Origin: Acridotheres tristis
Taxonomy: Eukaryota; Chordata; Aves; Passeriformes; Sturnidae
Direction of reading: 5' to 3'
Length of the DNA stretch: 64,000 nt
Assembly: GCA_037013685.1 (NCBI GenBank)
Contig: CM072894.1
Location: 11,237,449 to 11,301,448 of the forward strand
The notes beneath the pieces are model-generated. The model worked only from the letters and a program-made list of their open reading frames with translations, was not told where the DNA came from and did no database searches. Position numbers and translations under genes: made by a program. Each line of letters starts with the position of its first letter. Positions within the stretch are counted from its first letter, which is position 1. Shown here piece after piece: positions 12,461-25,408 of the stretch.

Positions 12461-15400
12461 TGGCTGTTTTTGTGTGGGTGTCACTAAACTGTAGCTCTCC
12501 CTGCAAACCCCGACTGCATTCATAAGCAGAGTTCCAAAGTTCACTGTGCAGCACTACAAAACTAAATTAATTTATCTGTGTAAAATTATTCAGAGCCAAG
12601 CACTGCACTATCTATAATAATAAACTAACCAAACAAAAAACTCCTGACTAGTCATCTATAAAACTGATTTAAGATCAATATTAAGATTTAAGATGTGTTC
12701 ATTAATGTCCTTATAAAGAAACCTACTCTTGGCAAGGTGGCAATTTTATATTTTTTTCTTTTCCTTTTCAGCTGTTGGAGTACCTGAGAGCAACAGAGCA
12801 CAAGGAAATCAGAATAAAAGACATTTGTTTTAAGTATAAATGCACAGGGCATTTTGTGTGAGGGGACCAGACCCTTTTCCTTTACTCTCCTGCATCTTGT
12901 AGCTTCTTTGAGGAGGCTGGTGGGAAGAGGTTAAAGGTTACCTAGAGCTGCCAGTGAGAGTGAAAAATGGTGGATAGTGCCCCTGTTCTTGACTGTGAGC
13001 TCCTTTATTTCCTTTTGTCACGGCAATACCTTCCCAGGGAAGGTCTGAATGTTGCAAATTAGTGTTCCAACTTATCTTTCTAATTACCTCTTCAGGTGCA
13101 ATACTGAGCCAGCTGCTTGCACAAACAAAAGAAACTGCTCAGTAGGGTCTACGTTTTGGTATCTGCCACAAACTTTTTTTTTTACTTATCAAGTATCTGG
13201 CTCATTATTAAACAAAAACAGTAAAGAATTTCCCCATTTTTTTCTGAGAAGTAAAAATCTTTCCCTGAAAACTTCAGCCTGATACAAATTATTCTAGGAA
13301 GAAATCTCAACTTATACCAGTATAGCTGAAAATTACACAATTAGGAGAACATCTGATAAAATCAAGTATGTGAGCTGAGTTTGAAGAAGCAAAAACTGGA
13401 TGCTGCTACAAATGAGAGAGACACGGTGCTTGGGGAGGGTGAATTCTGCCAGAGCTGTGTGAACAAGAGCTGCAGCTTTTATTTCCCACCACGTGCTTCT
13501 TGGCCACAAAGGAACACTCCCTCTGATGAGAAAGGATGATGATTTTGGTGACTGTGCATGAGAAGTCTCAGGAGAAACGTTCAATTCTTGTGCTTGTTCA
13601 GAAAGGAAACCTTGGAAACTCGAAACAAATTCCCAGGAATGCTGTTGTCTGTTGTGCTCAGGCTGCCTCCAAGTACACAAGTCCTCCTGGAAAAGCGGGT
13701 GCTGCCATGGAAGACTCTTTCCAGGTGAAAAAAGCTGTGGTGTTCTGCAAGAATTGTCACCAATAAAGAATTGCAGAAACTCAAGAGACAGGACAAAGAG
13801 ATAATAGACCATTGTTCAGGACTCTATATGTAATTATAGACAACAAAATTTGAGCAGGATACTGAGCCCATCCTGACAGATGGTGGTCCAGCCTGTAGCC
13901 AGGAGGGAGAGATTAGGTTAACCCAAACAAGCCTGGCCTCAAGAAGCTGGTAAATCAGGCAGGCACATGAACCAAGGCATGAGATCTGATTCAAATCCTG
14001 TTGTGGTGAAAAAAATCTCTTACTGACTATCATCAAAACCAACTGAACTCTTATTAACAATATAAACACACACAGACAAAAAATATATATATTTACATGG
14101 GACTTGTGGCCAGACAAGATCCTTATCAAGCTATACTGAAGTATGTAGTGTGAGTTGCAGCGAGGTGAAAGAGCTCAGTGCAGTGGACCAAAGGGGCTGT
14201 CTTGGGTGCATGCCTAAATAAAATCTGAATGGCTGGGTGTCTGGATCTAGCTAGAAATGTTGGCTCCTTAAAAACTAGCCCTCAAGGGGTTTTTTTTGTG
14301 AATCTGACCAGTGTACAAATTTTCATTTTCAACACTGACTGGAAAATCCTGTCACTAAGGAACTGTTCTCAGAAAAAACCCAAAAAATAAACCCAAAAAA
14401 TCAAACAAACGAAACAAAAACAACAAAAAAACCCAACAAAACAACCTTGCAATGGTATGTCAAAAAACACCAACTAACCAACCAACCAACCAATCAAAAC
14501 AGCTTTTAGGTAACAGAAAAACGAAATAATCTTTTTCTGTATTTTATTTATACTCCAGTGTCTATGTTAGTATGATGGTCCAGAGCAACAAATGCAAATC
14601 CCCTGTGCATCCCCAGTTAGCAGGAACTGTTTAACTTTGCAGAGTAGTTCTGGTGTGCACCAGCCCAATTGTTCATGGAGAATGCTAAGCCAGAGCTGGT
14701 TCGGATGCACAACTGGATAAGCTCCAGTCCATAATGGAAACCTGGGAGTCTGAGTCAGTGCATGGTTCTTGGAAAGCTTCAAAACACATCCTTAGTGGGA
14801 ACATTTGGTTCAAACAACCAGACCATCTCCTCCAGAGAAAAGCCCCCAAACTACCAAAAGGTCAGATGCAGGGGTTTTGGCACCAAGTAGCTTCAGTGTA
14901 CTGACCCACCCATGTTGCAGTAAACAACTTTGGACACAGCCCGACTGACTTAAAAGATGCCAAGTGTTTACTGTTCCCTGATGAACAGTTCTAGAACTGT
15001 GATTCCAGCTCACAGCAAATTATTACAGCCAAATTATAATAAATAAATCAGTGTTTATACAAAGTCATGAGGAAAAGTGCAGTAGATTGGACACTCATTA
15101 GACATTAATTTCCAAACGAAAGACTGAACAAAGAACTTACACAAACTCACAAGGTTCTGGTCACATTATGAAAACAGCTAATGCATTCTTATTGGCTTCT
15201 CATGTATCCTGAATAAATGTATTAAAACTAGAGTTTTGCTGTGTATTTTCTGTTTGGTTGATAGTGGAACTCTATCATTTTGCCATGAAATAAGAAGGAA
15301 ATGGTGAAATTCAAAGTGATTTTAAAAGCTGATTTCAAAATTAGCTTGGAGAGGTCTTTGATGGGTTCTGGTGCTGTGGCACCTGAGGTAATTCAGACAG

Positions 15401-18400
15401 CTGATCAGTTCATTCAAGTCCACACTCAAAATGGTTGTTTTCCCCCTCTCTCATAACTTAGAAAAAAGTCACTTGTCAATATCAGGCTTTACAAGTAAAA
15501 AGTGAAACACTCTGCACCAGAGACAGAACTGTTCTTCTAGAAGGCAGAGAATCTTCTTCCAACTATTATTACATAAATGGGATAATAAAGACATCCCAGA
15601 AAATTCAGTTAACTTCAGTTATTAATTTAATACAAAATACTGAAAATATTTCTTCAGCTTTTATGTAGCTCTTCATCATACCCTCACTATTTTGTGTGTT
15701 TATACAGTACAAGCATGTGTGTTCACACCACGTGAACAGATCTGATGCCCACACTGGGAATATTCTGTCCTTTTATGCGTATAGGATTGTTCTAGTTGCT
15801 AAAAGCTACAATCTAGTGAAGATGACCTATATTTACTGCATTATTATACTGCATCTTCCCTGGTACATTGCTCCTAGAAGGCTGGGATGTTGCATACTAT
15901 AGCAGAGGTATGGGTATGTTTATATTACAGATTTCAGCAGCTTAATTTCAGTTACAGAGAATGGCAGCTAGGTAAGAGACCTGTTATGAGGAATACCTGA
16001 AGAATAAAAAAATAATACTCCTTTTTCTTTCAGTCCCAGGGAGCTAGGGATGTGATCCTGTTAAGCTACATACAGTTACTTCATTTACATGAGACTGTAT
16101 GTGTTGATACTAGAGAGCCTCCCTCTCTTTGGTGCAGAAAAGTTGTATGTCCATCCAGCTGGTTTCAACAAGCACAACAAGGACTTTGCATTTCATGGAA
16201 TCAGCCAGTGACCAGCAGTGTGAAAATGTAAAAATGGACTCTGGAGAACATAGTGCAATTGTTACATAGCTGTCCCTGCAAAATGTCATAAAGGCAGGTA
16301 AATACTTGATATCAATTTTGCACAAAGGTGAGAGAGGAATTCAGATTTTGCTTTGTCCTAATTCCACGAGCTTCTGTAAGAGGCTGGACTCTAGCTAAGC
16401 ACTTAGATTTTCTGATTGGAAGCCAATCTCCAGTGAACTGATGCTCCTCCATCTTTTCCTGCCCACAGGTACCTCTGCCCTTCTTACAGAGGAAAAGCTG
16501 AGAAACAAAAGGCCCTATTTCCATTGTCTTAAAGCAGCACGTTCATGATCTGAGAGCAGCCTTCTGTAGGGATGAAAGGGAGGGCGAGTGAATGAATTAT
16601 GTACAGAAAGAAGCCAGCCAAAACTCCACCAGAAAGTAATGTTTACATCTCAACAGAGCTGCACAGAGAGAGGAAGAAACACACTGAAGGCAGAATCCCT
16701 TTCCAGCCTGATCACTAATTAATCTAAGACCTGGAATATGATTTTTCTCTGTCTCAGAGCCATTGGAGGGGTCCAGGTCAGAGATGTCTTTGGCAACACC
16801 CTGGCAAGGACGAGCTAGGGCACCCCAGCTCTCCCCATCCCAGCTCCAAGCAGTAGCCACAAAGCCAGGCCTGCCCCTTCTGAATGACCCATAGCTGTTC
16901 ATTCAAGTTGTGTTTTTTGACAGCCCCAGCTTCAATCTGAATGTCAAATGTAGAAGAGTAGAGACTTCCAGAAGCATTTAAACCAGGAAATTCTTCTTTG
17001 ACATATTTCTAGGCAGTTTTTTTTTAATTTGGGTGGGTGATATGTCACCACTTACCTGAATTCAAAGTCCCAGATATTGTGAAGCCAGAATGAATGCAAA
17101 TAAATGAAAGTTACATACAAATTTGCCACTAAGCAAACACAGTGACTACAAACTGGGAATAAAGAGAATATGGAGTGGAAAAAGTATTTCAGATGTTGTT
17201 CCTGTTGAGACCTTTACACTAATTACTTTTGACAAACACTAAGAATGAAAGGCTGCATCAATATGCTAACATTACTCACAGCAACGTGTGGTTTTAGACT
17301 GCCACACCATTCATCTTCTGCCTGATCTCTCTGCATCTTGCAGACATCCAGCAAACAGATTAGAGCAAGGCCAACACGTCTGGGTTTAATTGGACATGCC
17401 CTCTTCTGCCCACAGATTTTGTCTGGATGGAAGGGAGACTCTGAGGACCTTCTTTACATTTATGTGGGATTTCTGCAGGTCGAATACCCAGCTGAAACTA
17501 CTATGTGGTAGCAACCCCATGTTACTCAGTGTCCAGAAACCCCAGACATTTCCACAGCATCTGCACAGATCAGCTGTGGAGATCCTGCAAGTGAGTCCAA
17601 CACTTCCTGGAAGTGTCAGAGGGGCTTGTGGTGCAAGTTGAAATCAGCTGTGAAGCCAGGACAGAGTAAATTCAATGTTCCCCAAAGCAGTGGGCTTGTG
17701 GTGCACATGCAGACCATCTGTGCAATGCACAGATGATCTTTTGGCACTACCTTGTTATGTTTTTTCTTGACAATATCTTTGCCAGCATTCTGCAGAAAGA
17801 CATATAGCAGTTCTGGACTAGAAAAAGAGACTAAGGAAAAATATCTGATATGAACCCTGGCCACCATTTCTGCTATAATTAGGAATACATTTCTGAGCTT
17901 GGGTCCTAACAGCTACAATGCTAGTATATATATGGACCCAAAAGTGCCAGAAGCTTCAGCTTAGAGATCCTATGCTGGCACCATGAAAGCTAGCCTGGTA
18001 TGAAGGCTGCAAAAAATATCCTTCTGGGAATCTGTTTGGGAGGGGTAGGGGATGTTCAGCTGCTGGATATGAACAGAAAGAAACGGTTACTAAGTTTTAC
18101 TTTTATTAGAAAGTAAAATGCAGCAGAATCTGATTTTTGGTGGACATCAGGGTGAAAAGAAAGATGCAACTAAACCTTTCTAGCTTCTTTCTTGCTTCTG
18201 AAATAACTCAAAAAAAATACTTAGAGAGAGAAGAAACTGCAGTACTTTTAATCATCACCAACAGGTCTTTAACCTCACAGGAAACAGAAAAGGAAGGACA
18301 CATTGTAAAATATCCAGACAGACTAAAGGTCACTCTTCTTTCCCTCGGGATGAAACATTGCATCTTGCCTTAAGGACAAATATGCATCTACTATATACAT

Positions 18401-19506
18401 GCTGTCACGCAGAACATCCACATCTCTTCACTGGCACTTGATAGTGGCACAGCAAGTTTACATTTGAGAATAGAGATAGGCACAGCAGCAGTGAGCAAGC
18501 AAGCAACATAATAGGAAAAAAATCAAGGCACTTCTCCACAGTGACAGAAGGATTGACCCGAGCCAGAAATATTTAGTGGCTGTGTAGTTAAAATCATGTA
18601 TATGACATCAAAATATAATTCTTGTGGAGTCTAAGTTAGGAGGTTGGAAATTAGTCTAATGAAGCAGTCCAGAGCAGAATACAGTCACCAACATTTTCAC
18701 AGATTTCACAGATTTTGGGCAGTTCACAAAACACAACAGCAGCACAGAGTAACCAGGCTGGCTGAGATGGCTACAAGAGGCTGAGGGGCAACCAAACATG
18801 TTGCCACCCTTGCCACACCTTTCACTGAGGGAAAATACCTTGGCTGAAGGATAGCTGGACACTTTCCTGCCTGAACTCATTTCTTCACGCACAGGCAATT
18901 TCTTTAGTTTCTTGCAGTCAGTTGCTTCATTTTTCAGCATCTAGCCTAAGACCTACGAGGAGCCACCAGCTACAGTTTGGCTGCAGATAATTCACACATT
19001 AGGATGGGACTTTTTTTCTCTTTTTCTCTTGAAAACCTGCAGGCCAGCAAGGGGTGGGGGTGCTCAGAGCCAAGTGCTTGTTCCCTCAGGGCTCTGGTGC
19101 AGGAGGGATCCTTCACTGACCACTATACACAGGGCTGGTGGCTTGCCCTTCTGAGGCCACTCTGCCTTTTAGGGAACCAAAAGGACCCCTACTTTCCATA
19201 GCTAGGAGCACGGAAGAGAGAGATTTTCATCTCCAGCTCCTTTTGCCTGCAGAAGGAGGGTGGAGATGGGTCTTCCAGCAACACACCACTACTGCTAATG
19301 AGAAGGCATAGGAGGAACTGTGGGCAGAAAGAAGGAGGTTTAACATGTGGATGGTTCTTGCTGCAGCACTTCAGGACTTGTTGCTTATTCTTACATGCTG
19401 GTAATATCCTTAAGCAGCTGGAAAAAAAAATAATACCCTGTAAAGCTTTTCTTAAATGAGATATTATCAGCAAACTTACTCTTTGATTAATTACATTAGT
19501 TGCACC
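12461..19506. other. Intergenic, no gene recognised
   Basis: I see no gene here. The frame at 13333-13812 (minus, 159 codons) is the longest but has no recognisable domain or splice pattern. The only structured feature is the A/C-rich low-complexity tract near 14371-14501. The remainder is ordinary unique DNA. Confidence 0.6.
14371..14501. repeat. A/C-rich low-complexity with (AACC)n
   Basis: The tract has strand-asymmetric A and C richness: runs of AAACAAAC, CAACAAAA and CCCAAAAAA, then a short tetranucleotide repeat AACC (about 14472-14495, roughly five units). Similar A/C-rich tracts recur at 21748-21778, 23881-23905, 26204-26284 and 50341-50385. Confidence 0.75.
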
Positions 19507-19732
19507 AGAGGGTTTAGGTTGGATATCAGGAAAAATTTCTTTGCTGACAGGGTTATCAAGCATTGGAGCAGGCTGCCCAGGGAAGTGGTACAGTCACTAC
19601 CCCGGAGGTATTTAAAAGACATGTAGATGTAGCACTTCAAGACATGGTTTAGCAGTGGACTTGGTAGTGCTAGAATAATGGTTGAACTCAAGGATCTTAA
19701 GTCTTTTCCAACCTAAAGGATTCTATGATTCT
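19507..19732 (+). mobile_element. CR1 LINE, 5'-truncated 3' end
   Basis: The last roughly 225 bp match the general 3' region of chicken-repeat-1 non-LTR retrotransposons. In order there are GGTTTAGGTTGGATATCAGG, a CATTGGAGCAGGCTGCCCAG segment, AAGTCTTTTCCAACCTAAA, and the diagnostic terminal octamer repeat ATTCTATG followed by ATTCTC. CR1 elements end in this short direct repeat rather than poly(A). Only the 3' untranslated part is present, so it has no coding capacity. It is diverged and therefore an old insertion. This is the best single indicator of an avian or reptilian genome. Confidence 0.9.
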
Positions 19733-22700
19733 CTTTATAGACAAATAATAAAAAATGACAATTCAGAACCACTAAATTAAATTCTAAAAACCAGAAAGGG
19801 ATGCTGTTTTATCAGCTGTGGGATCAACTCTCACATCCTCCATGCCAAGTCCTCCATAGGGGTGTGAGGGTATGTGGGCAGAAGCAGGTCACAACATGCT
19901 TAATGGAGAAATGACAAAATACTGGGCTGCCAATTATGCCTAAAGAGTATTTGAAATCCTGGAGCTTTGCCTTAGCTTAACCACTCAATACATGAACATT
20001 TCAAAGTATCAATTGTCAGTGGTGCACTTATTCTACTCTGAGGCTGGAATCTGTATGGTCTGCATCGCTGCCTTGGACAAAGGTGACCAGGTCTCAGCTG
20101 CACACTCCAAGGGAAGGAAACAAGCTGGGAGAGTTGCTGACAAAGGCTGTCTTGAGCAGATGAGCTCAGGGACAGGTGCCTTGTCAGGGTGTGAATAGCC
20201 CATAGGAAGATGCTGGTCTCTCCACCCGTGCAACCCCACTGTGCTGCTGCTGTCCTTCCACAAAAGGCAAGCAGCATCCAGGCAGCTGTGCCAGGCAGCT
20301 TGGACACAGCTGTTGAGGTGAGCCCTAACATCTGGGGAGAACGGCAAAACCCATTCAACACCTCTCTGTCACAGAGAGGAGAAGCAGCTCCCTCCTCCTG
20401 TATGTTCCTCTCCTGCAGGGTTTACAGCTTAGGGAGGCTCCCGTTCTGCTGGCTGGGAGAACTGAACCACTCACTGAGGGCTTTCAGCCAGGCAGGGGCT
20501 GTGTATGGCCTGGAGTGCTGAGACAAGGCCGGGACAAGGGAGGGAGGCCACGGGGCCTGCTGTTCTAGCAGGATTGAGGGAATGCGGTTACTCAGCACTC
20601 CCTGCCCCTTTGCACCTTTCCCGGGACGCACAGGCTCAGGGGCTACGGAGTCAGTAGTGCCACCAGCAGCCGGTGCCTGTCGCCTTTGAGGTCTGCTGCC
20701 ATTGTCCCAGTGACTGGCACCGAAGATGTTAATTCTCCCTGAGGGGAAGGCGAGCTGGGGATTTCACATCTTGAGAAGGCTGGGCTTTCAGCAGCCACAT
20801 CGCAGAGGGTGGGGGACACAAATCCCTTTAGAGAGAACCTGAATTGCAGCGCTGCTGAACAGCTTGAGCTGCAGAGGGGCCAGAGGAATCTCTCACTACT
20901 CCACACCCTGTAAATCCTTTGCTAATTGCTTTATTGCCATTGTTTGTGAAGATAAAGGAAAAGGATTAATTAACTAAGAAAGAAGAGCACACATCACACT
21001 AGATTGGCTCCATTAATTGATATGGGAGGGAGAAAAATCAATTAACAAATTCTTTTACCTTCCTGATCAGTCTGGAAACAGAGCTGTGGTGTTTTTTTGG
21101 GAGGGCAGCAGTGTGAACGGTAAAATAACCAGTTTGCTCCCCCAGCCAGCGACAGTTCATTCATCCGGCAGTTTGCAGTTTACACCACTTAATCTGGTGG
21201 TGTAAAGGCTGTGTTTTACAGATACTTTGCAGTTCTATGACAACAGGCAGAAACATAACAATGTCAGAGACATGAAGCTTATGGGCACCAAGTCTCTAAT
21301 TTTACTGCCTCACTCTTAGCAGAGGGCGACTTGATTGTATCACAAAACATATAGCTTTTAAAATAATTATAACATGGACTTTGATGTCCCCTGGCATTGT
21401 AAGTTAGATCATGATTTTCCGTAATGTATGAGAAAGAGCAAAAGAAGTAAAGACAAGAATACCACATTTTGCCTGTCTCCTTGTACCTTTGTACAAATTC
21501 AGAGCTAGACTGAGATGCAGGAATCTACCCAAGATTCCTTTCATATGGCATATTAGTTGAAGGAAATGAATGGTCCCCCAGGATAGGGCCTCAGAGGAAA
21601 GGAAGCATTTGATGAATGAGGTTAAAAAGGTCTCCATGTAGCTGTGTCATGCCTCAGTAAGGGCTTCTCCAGACAAGAATGATAGTGGTTTCCACTGCCT
21701 ACACAAACAAGGGAGGCTATTCAGCATCTGTGTTGCAATGTATAAAAAACAAACAAATAACAACAACCACCAGAAACCCAACTCACCCTATTCTACAGTT
21801 TCATCTAAAGCAATTGGAGTAAACTGGATGTAATGTATTCAATTGTTTAAGCACCATAAATCATTACTTTGTGTTAAAAAACAAAGATGGGGGGACAGTT
21901 GTACTTATCAACTGGGAATTACCCAATTTGAATCTGATGTCTTGGGCAGCGATTCTTGAGTTTTGCTGTCACTGTCTCCCAGGGACGAAATTAGTGAATA
22001 AAGGAGAAAAAGACAGCACAGGCACTGAAACAGAGAGAAAAAAACTGCAAGAGAGGGACAGAGCAAGCTAATAAATAAAACAAGAGCCTGAAGGGAAGAG
22101 CTGCTTTGTCAGAATATAAATATTTCCCTTCCCCTTTTATCTTTAATGTGGTGCGAGGAGCTTATTAAGGGGAAGTGCAGCTCTGTCCCTGGAGTCCATC
22201 CACAAAACCATGTAGAGAGCTCAGTCCAACACAACCGATGCAGCCACACACACATAAACTCTTCTCTGCTGGAAACAAATGTAATGTACTAAGTAATAAA
22301 AGGGAAAGTAGGAGCCCATGGTGGTCATTACAACTCTTATCTTACTGGCCCTGGTACTGCTTTGCATTAATGGGCACCAACGCCGCCCTGGTCAGGGAGC
22401 TCTGCTCTCCTTGGGTCTCTGTTGCAGCCTGGGAAGAACAAACCTTATCTTCCTGGTACCACAATACAGAGAGAACCAATGTGACAGCTCATAACAAAGC
22501 CAAATTTGCGTAAATAAAAAGAGGGAGGGTGTGAACGAGTGTGTGCAAAGAGGGAAATGCTGCAAGGTGAGGAGATCACACTGTGCACTGAGCACTGAGG
22601 AAGAAGCTTTTCCTTCTGACCATGGCTCAGCACAGCTGTGCCAGGCAGTCAGGCAAGGCCTTGCCTTCCTGCAGTGCCACACTGGGTCCCGTGCACAGAG

Positions 22701-25169
22701 AAAACAGTGAAGCATGAAGCAAAATTTTGTATTAGTGGCTCCTCTCTCTGAGATCCGGTTTCCAATAATGACTTGGTTCCCCTTCCCAGGGCTGGCACCA
22801 GCATCTCTTTGCCAGCCCTTCAAGATGTTCAACCATATGGCTGCACAAAGCTGCACCATCAGTCAAAGCCTACAAGTCAGGAAGGAAAGAGTTTCAAATT
22901 GCTGCCAGCAGATCCTTTCCCACAATTTTCCTTGCCTGAGCTGTCATAGATACAGGTGTCAACCTGGCTTCTTTACTGCTTCATTCTTTTAATCTACCTT
23001 TAAAAAAAAGAAGGTGGGGGAAAGAGCAAAAATGAAGAGCTTTGCATTTCCTCTACTCAGACCTTAAAATGGAAAAATGATGGGAATTCATTGTTGGTGC
23101 TTGCTGATCCCTCCACCCCTACTGTTGCACCACTACAGCCCTTTGAGCATGACAAAATGAACTCCCCAGGCTTGATTATGCAAGCCACTAATTCCTCCTC
23201 TAGGCAAGGGGATGCTTGGGTTCCTTGGCTATACAATTTGGGTTTACCCGGCTTTTGGTTTTGTTTCTGTTTATAGAGGCAAACACTTGGGCATTTTTAC
23301 ATTAAAAATGGACCAAATTTTTCTTTTAGCTGTATGCCAGTGAATAGGAAAAGATTGTCACATACAGACTATTTTCAACTATTTTTCAGAAACATTTTGG
23401 GTTTTCTCCCATGATGCTTCCACATGAGGTCCTATCCCAATTGTAATTGTTTTATCATATTTGAAAAACAGATGACTTCAAATACTATCAGTAAACTGAA
23501 TTTTCTTGAAAAGGCTTTCAACAAGCAATTCTTTTCGAAAGTGATTTTGATAAAAATGCAGTGAAAAGTATGTATTTTTAAAATCAATACTTCTAAAGAT
23601 GGACAAAAGCAACAATGGATTTTTATACAACCCTTATGCCAGTTCTTGGATTTTTTTAGCTGGTCCTGTTAGGAAACAAGCCCTCAAACCCTAGGGAATT
23701 ATTTAGCAAAATACCATTTGTGCTAGCTCTCTAAGCTGCTTGGCTTCAGCTGCAGCTTCCCTGGAGCAGGTAAGCGCCTCTGAAGAAGCTTGGAAGTGGC
23801 CTGGGTTTCCTTGCCACCCACAGCCTCGGTGGAGAGCACCTGGAATCTGAGAGCATCTTAAAGGGAGAGTTGGTCTAGCTAAAAAAAAAACCAAACAACA
23901 AAAACTGACCAGTTTTAATACACACTTTTGAAGCAAATCTAATTTTTACATCTTTGATGTCTTAAGCACAACTACCCTAGACATTATTGGAAAACTGCAC
24001 CTCTCTGGAATATTTTAGCAAATTTGGGGTCTGGTGAGTAGCTATTATTCAGCTGCTCATGTTGCTTTGGAGATCCCAAACTCACCATATCTGCATAATA
24101 TCTAGAGGCCGATGCCTTGAGACTTTACTCACAAAGAGCTGACCCTTGTGGTCAGGGAGAATATTGAGTCACAAAACAGATGAAAATCTGATGGTTGCAG
24201 CAGCTCCCACTGCCTTGCCCTGTCCTGCTGCTCTCCACAAGTGGCTGCCCCTCATGCAGGGATCTCTGGGCCAAAAGTAATGTGGTTCCAAGGATCACCT
24301 CAGTTTGCAGCTCAAGTAACCCGGTGCCAAATCTGAACTGCTCCAGTACAGTGAGGCATGCAATAGGAGCCCTACAATGGCTCTGAGCTGAGCGCAGATG
24401 TCCTCGCCCTGGAGGAAGCGATCTCTGGCACAGGGCAGGGGATGTCTGGGGACAGTCACCATTTCATCTTTCCACAGGCTGTTTCATGAGTCATCATCCT
24501 TCTCTACTATAACTTGCATGAATAAATCTCACTGGGCAGAAAATGCCTTTACTTCTGTGCCTAGGAAAGCACCATGGATTATACTGCACTTGGATAATAA
24601 CAATGATAACAATGGTTTATTTTAAAAGCCTACTGTCTCCAAAACCAGAAGCCGCTGGTGTGATGCTAATTCATTCAAATTCAGGTAAAAACAATTTATA
24701 GCACCTCACAAATTCCCACAGATCAGCAACTTAAAAAAAATACTATCAATGTCTATACAGTTTCCAGGATTAGCATGCCTTCACCATCACCCAACACACT
24801 ATGTGGGGCAGCTTCTAGGATGCTACAAGAGGACTTGCTTGCTTTGCTCAGAAAGTAATTATTTTAATATTAGACCTCGTTTCCCTACATTATCCCTCCC
24901 CTTCCCCACCAGCAACAGGAGTTTGGCAAAGACACCAGCATTTACATTTCTGCTTCAGCGGTTACACTTTAATAGCTATCAGCAGCTGGAATTTCAGTTT
25001 TCACACCCCAGGCAAAATCCTGCACATACAGCAGCACGGAGCTGGGAGACAGAGCCAAACAGAGAGATGCCACCTATTGCTGTTCCCAGCACCGCTTCCT
25101 ACAGCACAGGTCTGGCCGCGACACTCGCACCTCGACCCACGGGCAGGACCAGCCCCAAGGGCGGTCCCA
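19733..25169. other. Intergenic, no gene recognised
   Basis: There is no supported gene. The segment 20040-20900 is richer in G and C and shows many overlapping short frames on both strands, but none is protein-like. A motif-rich candidate element lies at 20910-21075. The open frame that starts at 24749 is long only because it runs into the minisatellite at 25170. Confidence 0.55.
20910..21075. promoter_or_regulatory. Candidate regulatory element, homeobox-like
   Basis: The block is dense in TAAT cores. GCTAATTG, GGATTAATTAACTAAG, CATTAATTGATATG and ATCAATTAAC lie within about 120 bp, together with ATTGTTTG (SOX-like) and CCTTTG. This combination is typical of developmental enhancers conserved among vertebrates. 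It is inference from motif density; AT-rich sequence also yields such motifs by chance. Confidence 0.3.
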
Positions 25170-25408
25170 GGAGCAGCACTGCCGGACGGGAACTCGGGAG
25201 CAGCACTGCGGGACAGGGTTGCAGGAGCAGCATTGCAGGACAGGCTCCAGGGAGCAGCACTGCGGGACAGGGTTGCAGGAGCAGCATTGCAGGACAGGCT
25301 CCAGGGAGCAGCACTGCGGGACAGGGTTGCAGGAGCAGCATTGCAGGACAGGCTCCAGGGAGCAGCACTGCGGGACAGGGTTGCAGGAGCAGCATTGCAG
25401 GACAGGCA
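25170..25408 (+). repeat. GC-rich minisatellite, 27-bp units in 54-bp pairs
   Basis: About nine head-to-tail copies of a 27-bp unit alternate between two variants: GGAGCAGCACTGCGGGACAG plus GGTTGCA, and GGAGCAGCATTGCAGGACAG plus GCTCCAG. They form a 54-bp higher-order unit with copies starting at 25197, 25251, 25305 and 25359; the last is partial, and a more diverged lead copy lies at 25170-25196. Successive 54-bp copies are nearly identical, which suggests recent expansion. Because 27 is a multiple of three, several frames on both strands stay open and look like repetitive proteins (for example an 18-residue period containing GSSTAGQG). I judge these to be artefacts. Confidence 0.95.

Noticed and set aside
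13333..13812. 159-codon minus-strand open frame
   Set aside because: No recognisable motif. The opposite strand is also partly open, and nothing nearby suggests a gene.
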